Translations under genes and position numbers: made by a program | Shown: piece by piece, positions 1-6,108 of the stretch | Layout: every line of letters begins with the position of its first letter | Position numbering within the stretch: the first letter of the stretch is position 1 | Origin: an uncultured Novosphingobium sp. | GTDB lineage: Bacteria > Pseudomonadota > Alphaproteobacteria > Sphingomonadales > Sphingomonadaceae | Reading direction: 5' to 3' | NCBI GenBank assembly: GCA_937897535.1 | Contig: CALCQB010000252.1 | Span: 1-9,664 of the forward strand | DNA length: 9,664 bases | The notes under the pieces: generated by a model | Databases searched by the model: none | Told to the model about the DNA's origin: nothing | Seen by the model: the letters and a program-made list of their open reading frames with translations, nothing else

Positions 1-239
1 AAGACAAGCTCGATTTCCGGGCGCTCGACGCCGATCCGGTCGCGGCCGGGCGGCAGACCTTGAGCTTTGTTGGCACCGCGGCCTTTGTCAGCAACGGCAC
101 AGCGCAGCTTCGCTATGCCGACAGCGGAGCCGACACGCTGGTCCAGATCGACCTCAACGGCGATGGCGCCGCCGATATGCAGATCGTGCTGGCCGGCCAC
201 GCTGGACAGGCGCTGACCGGCACGGACTTCCTGTTCTAA
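1..239 (+). CDS. C-terminal end of an RTX-type secreted protein (partial)
   Basis: The 5' end lies outside the window. The reading frame starts at base 3 and gives 78 residues before the TAA at 237-239. The fragment reads as the C-terminal module of type I secreted RTX proteins (serralysin M10 C-terminal type): DKLDFRALDAD near its start, then SFVGTAAF, then the calcium-loop-like stretch VQIDLNGDGAADMQIVL, and finally a short hydrophobic tail ending TGTDFLF. In this family the tail acts as an uncleaved export signal for an ABC transporter, membrane-fusion and TolC-type channel, and the module folds in calcium outside the cell. The catalytic or adhesive part that would name the protein lies upstream, so protease, lipase, nuclease or adhesin cannot be told apart. 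There is no visible functional link to the downstream genes, and 276 bases separate it from the next start. Confidence 0.8.
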   Translation, partial: DKLDFRALDADPVAAGRQTLSFVGTAAFVSNGTAQLRYADSGADTLVQIDLNGDGAADMQIVLAGHAGQALTGTDFLF

Positions 240-305
240 GGTAATCCCGAAGGCTTGCTTGCTGCAGCGTTCGTCAGCTCCGGTGGTGGACCTTCGCGTT
301 GGGGC

Positions 306-323
306 GCATTGCCCGGACAATGC
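306..323. repeat. Small inverted repeat (hairpin), GCATTG-N6-CAATGC
   Basis: A perfect 6-bp stem, GCATTG at 306-311 and CAATGC at 318-323, closes a CCCGGA loop about 70 bases after the RTX stop codon. There is no U-tract after it, so it is not a standard intrinsic terminator. It could aid Rho-dependent termination, stabilise the RTX mRNA end, or occur by chance. Confidence 0.25.
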
Positions 324-457
324 AGAGCTGCAAACGACTTCCTGGCGCTGGCTTTGTCTTCGCAGTGGCGTCGTTGGCGTGTGCCGGTCAGTGGCATGAG
401 CGCGACGTGCTCGACACACCCGAATAATCACGCAGTGCATCTCACGGAGCTTCGCCG

Positions 458-474
458 GTAACCCGATCTTAACC
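458..474 (+). promoter_or_regulatory. Candidate CtrA-type box (GTAA-N7-TTAACC) upstream of the PilZ-HTH gene
   Basis: The bases GTAA at 458-461, seven bases, then TTAACC at 469-474 match the alphaproteobacterial CtrA consensus TTAA-N7-TTAAC with one mismatch. The box ends about 41 bases before the chosen start at 516, a distance expected of a promoter element. CtrA controls motility and cell-cycle genes in alphaproteobacteria and often governs cyclic-di-GMP genes. This is a motif match only. Confidence 0.3.
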
Positions 475-496
475 GCTTCGGCAGCGATTTGGGGGC

Positions 497-503
497 GAGG
501 AGA
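497..503 (+). promoter_or_regulatory. Ribosome binding site deciding the PilZ-HTH start
   Basis: GAGGAGA at 497-503 is the only good Shine-Dalgarno match near this gene. It leaves 12 bases to ATG 516, but only one base to ATG 504 if pairing ends at 502. It lies downstream of the TTG at 489, which it therefore cannot serve. Start 516 is preferred and 504 is the alternative; the difference is four residues. Confidence 0.5.
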
Positions 504-515
504 ATGCCCCGCACC

Positions 516-1166
516 ATGCCGATCCCCGCCCACTTCGAAGACCTACCAGTTGATCCGCGACACCCGCGCGCTGCGCGGCGCCAGTTGCGGCTCGAATCCG
601 AAGGCTTCACCGCCTCCGGCCAGACCGCGCGGGTGCTGATCCATAACGTCTCGGCCACCGGCCTGCTGCTCGAAAGCGCGGATATTCTGGCCGAAGACGA
701 ACAGCTCGAGATTGCCTTGCCCCAGGTTGGCAGCGCCGCAGCCCACATCGTCTGGACGAGCGAGAATTTCTATGGGTGCCGGTTCGACACGCCATTGCCC
801 GCCAGCGCCCTGGGCGCGCTGGAACTCCATTCGCAAATGACTGCGGCTCCCGCTCCGGTCGAGCCAGGAGATACTTTGCCGGTCCGGATCGCACGACTGC
901 GCAAAGAGCAGGGGCTGACGCTCGAAGCACTGGCCGCGCTTGTCAATGTCAGCAAGCCGACTGTCTGGGCGTGGGAACAGGGCAAGGCCCGGCCGACTCC
1001 GGAACGCATCACCGCGTTGGCCGAGCGCCTCGGGGTGGCCGAGGAAGAACTCCGGACGGGACGCGACGGCGACGCATTGGCCAAAGCGCTGAGCCAGGCA
1101 CGCAACGTGGTCGCCAAGGCGTTTGGCGTCGATCCGGCGCGCGTCAAGGTATCGATCGAGCTTTAG
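516..1166 (+). CDS. PilZ domain fused to XRE-type helix-turn-helix; possible c-di-GMP-responsive DNA-binding protein
   Basis: This is a 216-residue soluble protein with no signal peptide or membrane segment. Residues about 14-105 form a PilZ domain. Both c-di-GMP contact motifs are present: RxxxR at R21-R25 (RRQLR) and the [D/N]xSxxG motif at 44-49 (NVSATG). The strand with YGCRFD at 86-91 is typical of the end of the fold. After a Pro/Ala linker, residues about 122-178 form a Cro/XRE helix-turn-helix (LRKEQGLTLEALAALVNVSK, then PTVWAWEQGKARPTPERITALA). The last 35 residues form a basic tail of unknown role. Known PilZ proteins bind cyclic-di-GMP, and XRE domains bind DNA or occasionally act as protein-contact modules. 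From this I infer that second-messenger binding could control DNA binding. A PAS-GGDEF gene follows 241 bases later. The start at 516 was chosen for its ribosome site; 504 or TTG 489 would add 4 or 9 residues. Confidence 0.8.
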   Translation: MPIPAHFEDLPVDPRHPRAARRQLRLESEGFTASGQTARVLIHNVSATGLLLESADILAEDEQLEIALPQVGSAAAHIVWTSENFYGCRFDTPLPASALGALELHSQMTAAPAPVEPGDTLPVRIARLRKEQGLTLEALAALVNVSKPTVWAWEQGKARPTPERITALAERLGVAEEELRTGRDGDALAKALSQARNVVAKAFGVDPARVKVSIEL

Positions 1167-1192
1167 ACTCACGGCGCCGAACGCAGATTCGC

Positions 1193-1209
1193 TTCACCGC
1201 GAATTAACC
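1193..1209 (+). promoter_or_regulatory. Candidate CtrA-type box (TTCA-N7-TTAACC) upstream of the GGDEF gene
   Basis: TTCA at 1193-1196, seven bases, then TTAACC at 1204-1209 again match TTAA-N7-TTAAC with one mismatch. The box lies 27 bases past the end of the PilZ-HTH gene and about 200 bases ahead of the GGDEF start, so a leader of more than 100 bases would be needed. Finding the same degenerate box before both genes makes shared control plausible but not proven. Confidence 0.25.
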
Positions 1210-1265
1210 ACTTTTCATCGCCGTGATTCGCAGTTATCCTCTTGAAAGATAAGCTGAAATTTAGT

Positions 1266-1288
1266 CGAGTTAGCCAACTCGCCTAACT
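1266..1288. repeat. Two overlapping inverted repeats in the leader of the GGDEF gene
   Basis: CGAGTT-AGCC-AACTCG (1266-1281) is a perfect 6-bp stem with a 4-base loop. It overlaps a second perfect 6-bp pair, AGTTAG (1268-1273) with CTAACT (1283-1288). The two pairings exclude each other. They may be an operator, or alternative mRNA structures about 120 bases ahead of the start codon. No partner protein can be named. Confidence 0.3.
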
Positions 1289-1407
1289 TTGGCGGACCCG
1301 CTCAACAGGGGGCAGGTCACGGCGTAAGGCGATCGCGTCGTCCGGGGGGTGTCAAGGGGAGCTTGGCTGCCTTGCCGGGTGCGCGGTCCTGTGGGGGCGA
1401 AGGGCGC

Positions 1408-2340
1408 ATGCGGGTCGAATTCACCAAGAAGGAACGGTTGGCGGTCTATGGTCTGCTGGCCGACCATTCGACAGATATCATCCTCAAGACCGATCTCCGT
1501 GGCTTCGTGCTCGCGGCTTCGCCGGCCCTCGAACAGCTTGGCCTGGCGCTGCCGGCGATGCTGATCGGACCGCACGTGCGAGACCTCGTTCACCCCGATT
1601 ATTGCAATTTGATCGAGCACGAACACCGCGTCGCGATCGCCGGACAAGGCAGCGGCGTATGGCTTGAGCTTCCTGCCGCCAACAAAGGCCGCAAAGGGCA
1701 ATGGTTCGAATTCCAGGTCCGTCCGATGTCCGATCATCGCGGCCGGATCTATGGCGCTTTGGTGGTGATGCGCTGCATCGCCATGCGCAAATCGCTCGAA
1801 GAGCGGCTGTTCGCCGCCGAATTTACCGATCCGCTGACCCGACTGACCAACCGTATCGCCTTTGTCACGATGCTCGACCACCTGGTCTCCAGACCGCACA
1901 GTGCCGCACTCGCGCTGTTCGATATCGATCACTTCATGACGCTGAACATGCGCTACGGGCAAACTGCAGGGGACGACCTGCTGGTTGCTTTCGCCGGGTT
2001 GTTGCGGGCAATGACCCGCAGCGACGACATTATTTCGCGTGTCGACGGCGAGCGTTTCGGGGTAATCATGCCCGGGCTTCGACCCGAGACCGCAGCGGCA
2101 GCCTGCGCACCGATCGTTGAGACGCTGGCCGAAGCGGGACGAGCGGCCTTGGGCGGCAATTTCGCTGTTTCGACCAGCGTCGGCATCGCCGGAATTTCGC
2201 TATCGGCTGACAATACCGTCAAGCATGCCGAGCTGGCGCTGTTCCTGGCGAAGGCCAAGGGGCGCTCGCGAATCGAAACCAGCCCGATGGGATCAAGTGG
2301 AACCGGTCGCACTTTGGCGCATCAGCCGAACCGGAGTTGA
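1408..2340 (+). CDS. PAS-GGDEF protein with degenerate active site (DGERF) and intact I-site
   Basis: This is a 310-residue cytoplasmic protein with no membrane segments. Residues about 12-125 look like a PAS sensor domain (HSTDIILKTDLRGFVLAASP, later DLVHPDY at 59-65 and FEFQVRPM at 100-107). The GGDEF domain begins with the classic DPLTRLTNR at 141-149. FDIDHF at 171-176, N180 and D189 keep the first metal ligand and the guanine contacts seen in PleD-type cyclases. The lysine after DHF is M177, the usual ND is NM, and the signature motif GGDEF is DGERF at 213-217. E215 keeps the metal-ligand position, but R216 replaces the conserved glutamate. The product-inhibition site RxxD is intact as R204-SD-D207, at the standard spacing of five residues before the motif. 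The tail AKAKGRSR keeps the phosphate-binding Lys/Arg pair. The protein may be a weak diguanylate cyclase or a c-di-GMP receptor. ATG 1408 has GAAGGG just upstream; TTG 1363 would add 15 residues. Confidence 0.85.
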   Translation: MRVEFTKKERLAVYGLLADHSTDIILKTDLRGFVLAASPALEQLGLALPAMLIGPHVRDLVHPDYCNLIEHEHRVAIAGQGSGVWLELPAANKGRKGQWFEFQVRPMSDHRGRIYGALVVMRCIAMRKSLEERLFAAEFTDPLTRLTNRIAFVTMLDHLVSRPHSAALALFDIDHFMTLNMRYGQTAGDDLLVAFAGLLRAMTRSDDIISRVDGERFGVIMPGLRPETAAAACAPIVETLAEAGRAALGGNFAVSTSVGIAGISLSADNTVKHAELALFLAKAKGRSRIETSPMGSSGTGRTLAHQPNRS

Positions 2341-2485
2341 CGGGCTGGAACCAACCCCGATCGAACCGTGCAAGGCGGCGATCCACAACTTCAGCCCAGC
2401 ATTCCACCGCGCAACCTGATTTACCTGTTTGCGCCCTGACAGCTGGCACTGGATTAAGCGGAGCTTCCAGATGGAGTGCGCTGGT
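2341..2485. other. Convergent intergenic region between the GGDEF gene and uxuB
   Basis: These 145 bases separate the stop codons of two converging genes and mark the border between the signalling pair and the glucuronate locus. I see no gene, no strong GC hairpin and no T-run on either strand, so no intrinsic terminator can be placed. Confidence 0.5.
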
Positions 2486-3850
2486 TCAACTGCCCAGCCC
2501 CGCAATCGCCGCGCAATCCGCGTCGGTCGGCGTCCAATCCGAAGCCAGTACCCCGCGCGGTCCGAACAGGCTTTTGACGGGGTCGGTGCCTGCGGCCAGA
2601 GCCGATGCGAGCCTGTCCGCTTGCGGATCCTCGACCGGGCCATTGGCACCCCGCAGGTGTGCGAGCCAGGCACCAAGTCCGGCGCGTATTGCAGGACATG
2701 GCAATCCGACCCGGGCATTGGCCGCCAACGTTTCCAGCCAGCGCTGGGGGAGCTTCTGGCTGCCGTCCATGGCGATCTGGATCAGCCGGTGGTTGAGCGC
2801 GGGATTGGCGAAGCGCGCCAGGAGATCGGCGGCATATCTCGGCAGGTCCTGGCCCGGCGCGGCTACTATGCTTGGCGCAGCTTCCCGCACCATCAACTGT
2901 TCGGCGAGGGCGCGAAGCTCGGGATCGGCGATCGCCTGATGGACAAATTCATGACCGCGCCGCAGGCCGCAGTAGGCCAGGAGCGAATGGGCGCCGTTGA
3001 GCATCCTCAGTTTGGCGGTTTCATAGGGTCGCACCTCGGCCACCAGCGTGGCCCCCACCGCCTCCCAGCGCGGGCGCGGGCCGGCAAAGCGGTCTTCGAT
3101 CACCCATTGGCTGAACGGTTCGGTAAACACCGCTGCGGCATCGTCGAGACCGATCCGGGCGGCGAGCGCGGTGCGGTCGGCTGCGGTCGTCGCCGGAACG
3201 ATGCGATCGACCATGGTCGAAGGACAGGCACATTCGGCGCGGAACCAGTCCACCAACGCGGGATCGTGGAGCTGGAGGTAGTCCGCCATCAGACGCTCGA
3301 GCTGACGGCCATTGTCGGCAAGGTTGTCGCAGCTGAGCAGCGTCAGGCCGCCGGTCCCGGCATCGCGGCGGCGGCGAAGGGCGTCGGCCACCAGCGGATA
3401 GAAGCTGCCCTCACCCGCCTGCAGCGGATCGAGACTCCCATCGGGATTACGGCAATAGCCCTTCTCGGTCACCGTAAAGCTGACGATGTGGGTCTGCGGG
3501 GCGATCAGGTGATTGCGCAAGTCGGCCCGCGACTGCGCGGCGACCAGCACCGCGCGCACCGCCCCCACCAACCGCGTCTCCGCTCCGGCGGCGGATCGTT
3601 CGGTCACCGTGTACAGCCCGTCCTGCGGGTTCATCTGGCACGCGACATCGTCCGAGCGCAGCGATACACCAGTGATCGCCCAGTCGCGCTCTCCCGCCGC
3701 CATCGCCCGGTCGGTGTACCAGGCCTGATGCGCGCGGTGGAACGCGCCGATCCCGAAATGGACGATACCGACCGCCTGGGCGTCGCGGTCATAGCCGGGC
3801 CGCTCCACCCCGGCGGCAAGCTGGCCGAGTGCCGCGCCCGCCAGTCTCAC
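2486..3850 (-). CDS. uxuB: D-fructuronate reductase (D-mannonate oxidoreductase), mannitol dehydrogenase family
   Basis: The enzyme reduces D-fructuronate to D-mannonate with NADH in the cytoplasm, the second step of glucuronate breakdown. It has 454 residues. The N-terminal dinucleotide-binding region carries GIVHFGIGAFHRAHQA at 28-43, and SCDNLADNG at 173-181 is typical of this long-chain polyol dehydrogenase family. The catalytic triad spacing K-x4-N-x2-H is present as K280, N285 and H288 (AKLRMLNGAH). The family also includes mannitol, arabinitol and altronate enzymes. Fructuronate reductase is chosen because uxaC, manD and kdgK are adjacent. The GTG start at 3850-3848 overlaps the uxaC stop codon in a GTGA overlap, pointing to translational coupling. 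The open frame runs up to 3958, but that extension lies within uxaC and looks nothing like the family. The protein is about 30 residues shorter than E. coli UxuB (about 486), mainly at the N-terminus. Confidence 0.9.
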   Translation of the reverse strand: MRLAGAALGQLAAGVERPGYDRDAQAVGIVHFGIGAFHRAHQAWYTDRAMAAGERDWAITGVSLRSDDVACQMNPQDGLYTVTERSAAGAETRLVGAVRAVLVAAQSRADLRNHLIAPQTHIVSFTVTEKGYCRNPDGSLDPLQAGEGSFYPLVADALRRRRDAGTGGLTLLSCDNLADNGRQLERLMADYLQLHDPALVDWFRAECACPSTMVDRIVPATTAADRTALAARIGLDDAAAVFTEPFSQWVIEDRFAGPRPRWEAVGATLVAEVRPYETAKLRMLNGAHSLLAYCGLRRGHEFVHQAIADPELRALAEQLMVREAAPSIVAAPGQDLPRYAADLLARFANPALNHRLIQIAMDGSQKLPQRWLETLAANARVGLPCPAIRAGLGAWLAHLRGANGPVEDPQADRLASALAAGTDPVKSLFGPRGVLASDWTPTDADCAAIAGLGS

Positions 3851-5259
3851 AGTCTGTAGGCCTGCTTGGCGAAGTTGTAGGACAGGTCCTGCGCCAGTTC
3901 GGCAGCTTCCCAGTCTTCGATCCGGTGTTCGGCAACCAGCCGGGCGAGAAACCCGCAATCGACCCGCCGCGCGACATCATGCCGGGCCGGGATCGACAGG
4001 AACGCCCGGGTGTCATCATTGAAGCCGACGGTGTTGTGGAAGCCCGCGGTCTCGGTGGTCATCTCCCGGAACCGGCGCATGCCTTCGGGACTGTCATGGA
4101 ACCACCAGGCCGGGCCAAGCTTGAGGCAGGGATAGTGCCCGGCGAGCGGTGCCAGTTCGCGGGCATAGGCGCTCTCGTCGAGCGTAAACAGGATCAGCGA
4201 GAGCCCGGGTTCGTTGCCAAACCGGTCGAGCAGCGGCTTGAGCGCATGGACATAATCGGTGCGGGTCGGAATATCCGCCCCCTTGTCACGCCCCCGCGCG
4301 GCGAACAGCTGGGCGTTATGGTTGCGGAAGCTGCCCGGATGAAGCTGCATCACGAGCCCGTCCTCAAGGCTCATCGCTGCCATCTCGGTGAGCATCTGCG
4401 CGCGGAACAGTTCGGCCTCGGCGGGGGTGAATAGTCCGGTGCTGACCTTGGCGAACAGCGCTGCGGCTTCTGACGGGGCGAGGTCGGCGGTCTGCGCAGT
4501 GGGGTGGCCATGGTCGGAGCTGGTCGCGCCCATGCTGGCAAAGAATGCCCGGCGCTGACGGTGCGCGGCAAGATAGCCTGACCAACTCGCGCAATCCTCG
4601 CCTGTCAGGTCGGACAAGTGCGCCAGGTTGTCGCGGAAGCCTTCGAATTCGGGATCGACCACCGGATCAGGGCGATAGGCGGTGATCACCCGGCCGCCCC
4701 AGAGCCCCGCATCGTTCAGGTCGCGGATCGCGGCGTGGTGCGCCAGACTGTCGAGCGGGCTTTCGGTGGTGGCGATCACCTCGATATTGAAACGCGTGAA
4801 CAGCGCGCGCGGGCGGAACGCGGCTGTGGCCAGCTGTTCGGTGATCGTATCGAAATAGTGGTCCGATGTCTCCGCGCCGAACGCGACCGACAGGCCGAAC
4901 GCCTCGGCGAACACCCAATCGAGCCACATCCGCGAAGGTGTTCCCCGAAACAGGTGATAATGGCCGGCAAACAGGCGCCAACTCTCACGCGGGTCGGCTG
5001 CCGGATTGCCGATTCCGAGCGCGTCCAGCGACACCCCTTGCGAATAAAGCATCCGGAAGATGTAGTGATCGGGGTGCAACAGCAGTTCCGCCGCATTCCC
5101 GAAATTGGCGTCGCTCGCCCACCACTGCGGATCGGTATGCCCGTGCGGGCTGATGATCGGCAAGGCCTGAACCGACGCGTAGAGTTCGCGGGCGATCCCC
5201 CGCGTTGTCGGATCGGCCGGCAACAGGCGATCGGGATGGAGCTCGAGTCGGCGGATCAT
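3847..5259 (-). CDS. uxaC: Glucuronate isomerase (uronate isomerase)
   Basis: UxaC interconverts D-glucuronate and D-fructuronate (also D-galacturonate and D-tagaturonate) in the cytoplasm. It belongs to a divergent branch of the amidohydrolase superfamily. The 470-residue length equals the usual family length. The opening LELHPDRLLPADP leads into the metal-site motif SPHGHTDPQWW at 37-47, with H39 and H41. Further family signatures are ITAYRPDPVVDPEF at 192-205, QLHPGSFRNHN at 305-315, LGPAWWFHDSPEGMRRF at 381-397 and VGFNDDTRAF at 411-420, which includes the conserved aspartates D415/D416. ATG 5259 overlaps the stop of the regulator gene (ATGA), and its own stop overlaps uxuB, so it is the middle gene of a tightly coupled operon. 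No galacturonate-branch genes (uxaA, uxaB) are visible, so glucuronate is the likely physiological substrate here. Confidence 0.95.
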   Translation of the reverse strand: MIRRLELHPDRLLPADPTTRGIARELYASVQALPIISPHGHTDPQWWASDANFGNAAELLLHPDHYIFRMLYSQGVSLDALGIGNPAADPRESWRLFAGHYHLFRGTPSRMWLDWVFAEAFGLSVAFGAETSDHYFDTITEQLATAAFRPRALFTRFNIEVIATTESPLDSLAHHAAIRDLNDAGLWGGRVITAYRPDPVVDPEFEGFRDNLAHLSDLTGEDCASWSGYLAAHRQRRAFFASMGATSSDHGHPTAQTADLAPSEAAALFAKVSTGLFTPAEAELFRAQMLTEMAAMSLEDGLVMQLHPGSFRNHNAQLFAARGRDKGADIPTRTDYVHALKPLLDRFGNEPGLSLILFTLDESAYARELAPLAGHYPCLKLGPAWWFHDSPEGMRRFREMTTETAGFHNTVGFNDDTRAFLSIPARHDVARRVDCGFLARLVAEHRIEDWEAAELAQDLSYNFAKQAYRL

Positions 5260-6014
5260 GCCATGTTCTGGGCATAGCGGGCGCGCTTGGCCTGCGCAGT
5301 GCGGCGGGCTTCCTCGATCGCGCGCTCTTCGGTGGCGAACAGCAGGCTGTCGATCACCTGGGCCAGGTGCGCGCGCATCGCGGCGCGCGCGGCGTTGGGA
5401 TCGCGGGCGCGCAGTGCCTCGAGCACCGCGGTATGCTCATCGACCACCGGCTTGATGTTGGCGGTGCGCGCCTTCTCGTGCAGCAAGGCGGCTTCGGGCG
5501 AAGTGGCCCGCAGATCCCACAAATGCTCGATCGCATTGAAGATGGCGGTGTTGCGCGTCGCCCGGGCAATCGCCAGATGGAATTCGCGGTCCGATCGTTC
5601 GGCACCGTCTGCCTGCAGGTTTTCGTGCGCGATGGCGTCGACCAGCCGGGCGATCTCGTCCAGTTCCTCAGCGCTGGCTTGTGTCGCCGCAAGCGCAGCG
5701 GCCTCGCCTTCGAACAGCAGCCGCGCCTCGGTCAGTTCGAACGCGGTGATGTTGAAGCCGGGCAGATCCTCCGTTCCCGGCAGACGGCGGACATAGGCTC
5801 CCGAACCAACCTTCACTTCGACCAGCCCCTGAACTTCCAGCGCGATGATCGCTTCGCGCACGGTGGGTCGGCTGACATTGTAGCTGGCCGCCAGTTCACG
5901 CTCGGCCGGCAGGCGCGCGCCGACCGGATAGCGCCCAGACGCCAGCTCTTCCAGCAGGCTGCGCGCCAGATCCTGATAGAGCCGATCCTGGGACTTTTCG
6001 GACGAGGCGTTCAT
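5256..6014 (-). CDS. GntR-family regulator, FadR/UxuR subfamily (FCD domain)
   Basis: This is a 252-residue transcription factor. Residues about 10-76 form a winged helix-turn-helix of GntR type (GARLPAERELAASYNVSRPT, then VREAIIALEVQGLVEVKVGS with GAYVRR). Residues about 90-225 are the all-helical FCD ligand-binding domain. The metal-binding set of that domain is visible as D142 and H146 (SDREFH), H194 (DEHTAVLEAL) and H216 (MRAHL). FCD regulators such as UxuR and ExuR release DNA on binding a sugar acid, so fructuronate or a related intermediate is the likely inducer; this is inferred from context. It is the first gene of its own operon with uxaC and uxuB and lies divergent to manD, which suggests self-repression. 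The start at 6014 is chosen because AGGAG sits five bases upstream. The frame extends to 6038 (TTG), but that part would include the ribosome site. UxuR, ExuR or another uronate regulator cannot be separated by sequence alone. Confidence 0.9.
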   Translation of the reverse strand: MNASSEKSQDRLYQDLARSLLEELASGRYPVGARLPAERELAASYNVSRPTVREAIIALEVQGLVEVKVGSGAYVRRLPGTEDLPGFNITAFELTEARLLFEGEAAALAATQASAEELDEIARLVDAIAHENLQADGAERSDREFHLAIARATRNTAIFNAIEHLWDLRATSPEAALLHEKARTANIKPVVDEHTAVLEALRARDPNAARAAMRAHLAQVIDSLLFATEERAIEEARRTAQAKRARYAQNMA

Positions 6015-6019
6015 CGTTG

Positions 6020-6024
6020 CTCCT
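6020..6024 (-). promoter_or_regulatory. Ribosome binding site of the FadR/UxuR-type regulator
   Basis: On the - strand this reads AGGAG, five bases ahead of ATG 6014. It fixes the start of the regulator and rules out the longer frame reaching 6038. Confidence 0.7.
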
Positions 6025-6025
6025 T

Positions 6026-6038
6026 TTGGCCTTACCAA
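6026..6038. promoter_or_regulatory. Candidate operator of the FadR/UxuR-type regulator (TTGG-N5-CCAA)
   Basis: TTGGCCTTACCAA is a palindrome with 4-bp arms around a 5-base spacer. It resembles the TTGGTNNNACCAA form expected for FadR-subfamily regulators, with one base off (C for T). The E. coli ExuR/UxuR site, ATTGGTATACCAAT, has the same arms with a 4-base spacer. It lies 11 bases upstream of the regulator's start codon and touches a possible -10 element at 6038-6043, so binding should block transcription of the leftward operon. Confidence 0.5.
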
Positions 6039-6043
6039 TTATC
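6038..6043 (-). promoter_or_regulatory. Possible -10 element of the leftward regulator-uxaC-uxuB operon
   Basis: On the - strand this reads GATAAT, close to the TATAAT consensus and 23 bases upstream of ATG 6014. The nearest good -35 (TTGACC, complement of 6064-6069) is 20 bases away, longer than the ideal 17, so the pairing is uncertain. Confidence 0.3.
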
Positions 6044-6049
6044 TTGACA
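6044..6049 (+). promoter_or_regulatory. Possible -35 element (TTGACA) for manD
   Basis: TTGACA is a perfect match to the housekeeping -35 box on the + strand, 65 bases before manD. No good -10 follows at 16-18 bases. The best candidate, TATGAC at 6072-6077, is 22 bases away. Promoter assignment is therefore weak, and the element overlaps the CTTGAC arm of the inverted repeat. Confidence 0.3.
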
Positions 6050-6103
6050 GGCCAGACTAGATTGGTCAAGGTATGACTTACACGCTTTACGTTTCGATTG
6101 CAT

Positions 6104-6108
6104 GGGGA
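6104..6108 (+). promoter_or_regulatory. Ribosome binding site deciding the manD start
   Basis: GGGGA at 6104-6108 ends five bases before ATG 6114. It lies inside the frame of the upstream ATG at 6102, which has no ribosome site of its own. The 6114 start also gives exactly the 402-residue length of the known ManD. Confidence 0.6.

Larger units (their letters stand above)
240..515. other. Non-coding gap between the RTX gene and the PilZ-HTH gene
   Basis: I find no convincing gene here. The only open frame on the + strand (255-461, 68 codons, TTG start) has no ribosome site and no recognisable protein features. The gap contains a 6-bp hairpin at 306-323 and, close to the next gene, a CtrA-like box and a Shine-Dalgarno sequence, listed separately. 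No T-run terminator follows the RTX gene. Confidence 0.5.
6030..6071. repeat. Long-spaced inverted repeat in the divergent promoter region
   Basis: CCTTACCAAT at 6030-6039 is mirrored by ATTGGTCAAGG at 6061-6071, identical except for one inserted C. A second pair, CTTGAC (6043-6048) and GTCAAG (6065-6070), is interleaved. The two ATTGGT half-sites face opposite ways on either side of a TTGACA element, which could let regulator dimers control both directions from one region. Confidence 0.4.

Noticed and set aside
306..323. Hairpin as intrinsic terminator of the RTX gene
   Set aside because: The stem is only 6 bp and no T-run follows, so it is kept as a plain inverted repeat.
255..461. 68-codon open frame on the + strand in the first intergenic gap
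   Set aside because: TTG start, no Shine-Dalgarno sequence, no domain or signal peptide, and it ends over the CtrA-like box region.
1270..1962. 230-codon open frame on the - strand
   Set aside because: It covers the antisense of the PAS-GGDEF gene and has no recognisable features.
2429..3859. 476-codon open frame on the + strand
   Set aside because: It lies opposite uxuB, has no family motifs and an arginine-, glycine- and histidine-rich composition typical of the antisense of GC-rich genes; uxuB on the - strand has complete catalytic motifs.
3851..3958. 36-codon N-terminal extension of uxuB
   Set aside because: It lies entirely within the end of uxaC, encodes a stretch unlike the family, and the GTG at 3850 gives the usual four-base overlap with the stop of uxaC.
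5205..6047. 280-codon open frame on the + strand
   Set aside because: It is opposite the FadR/UxuR-type regulator, which has clear DNA-binding and FCD motifs and a good ribosome site.
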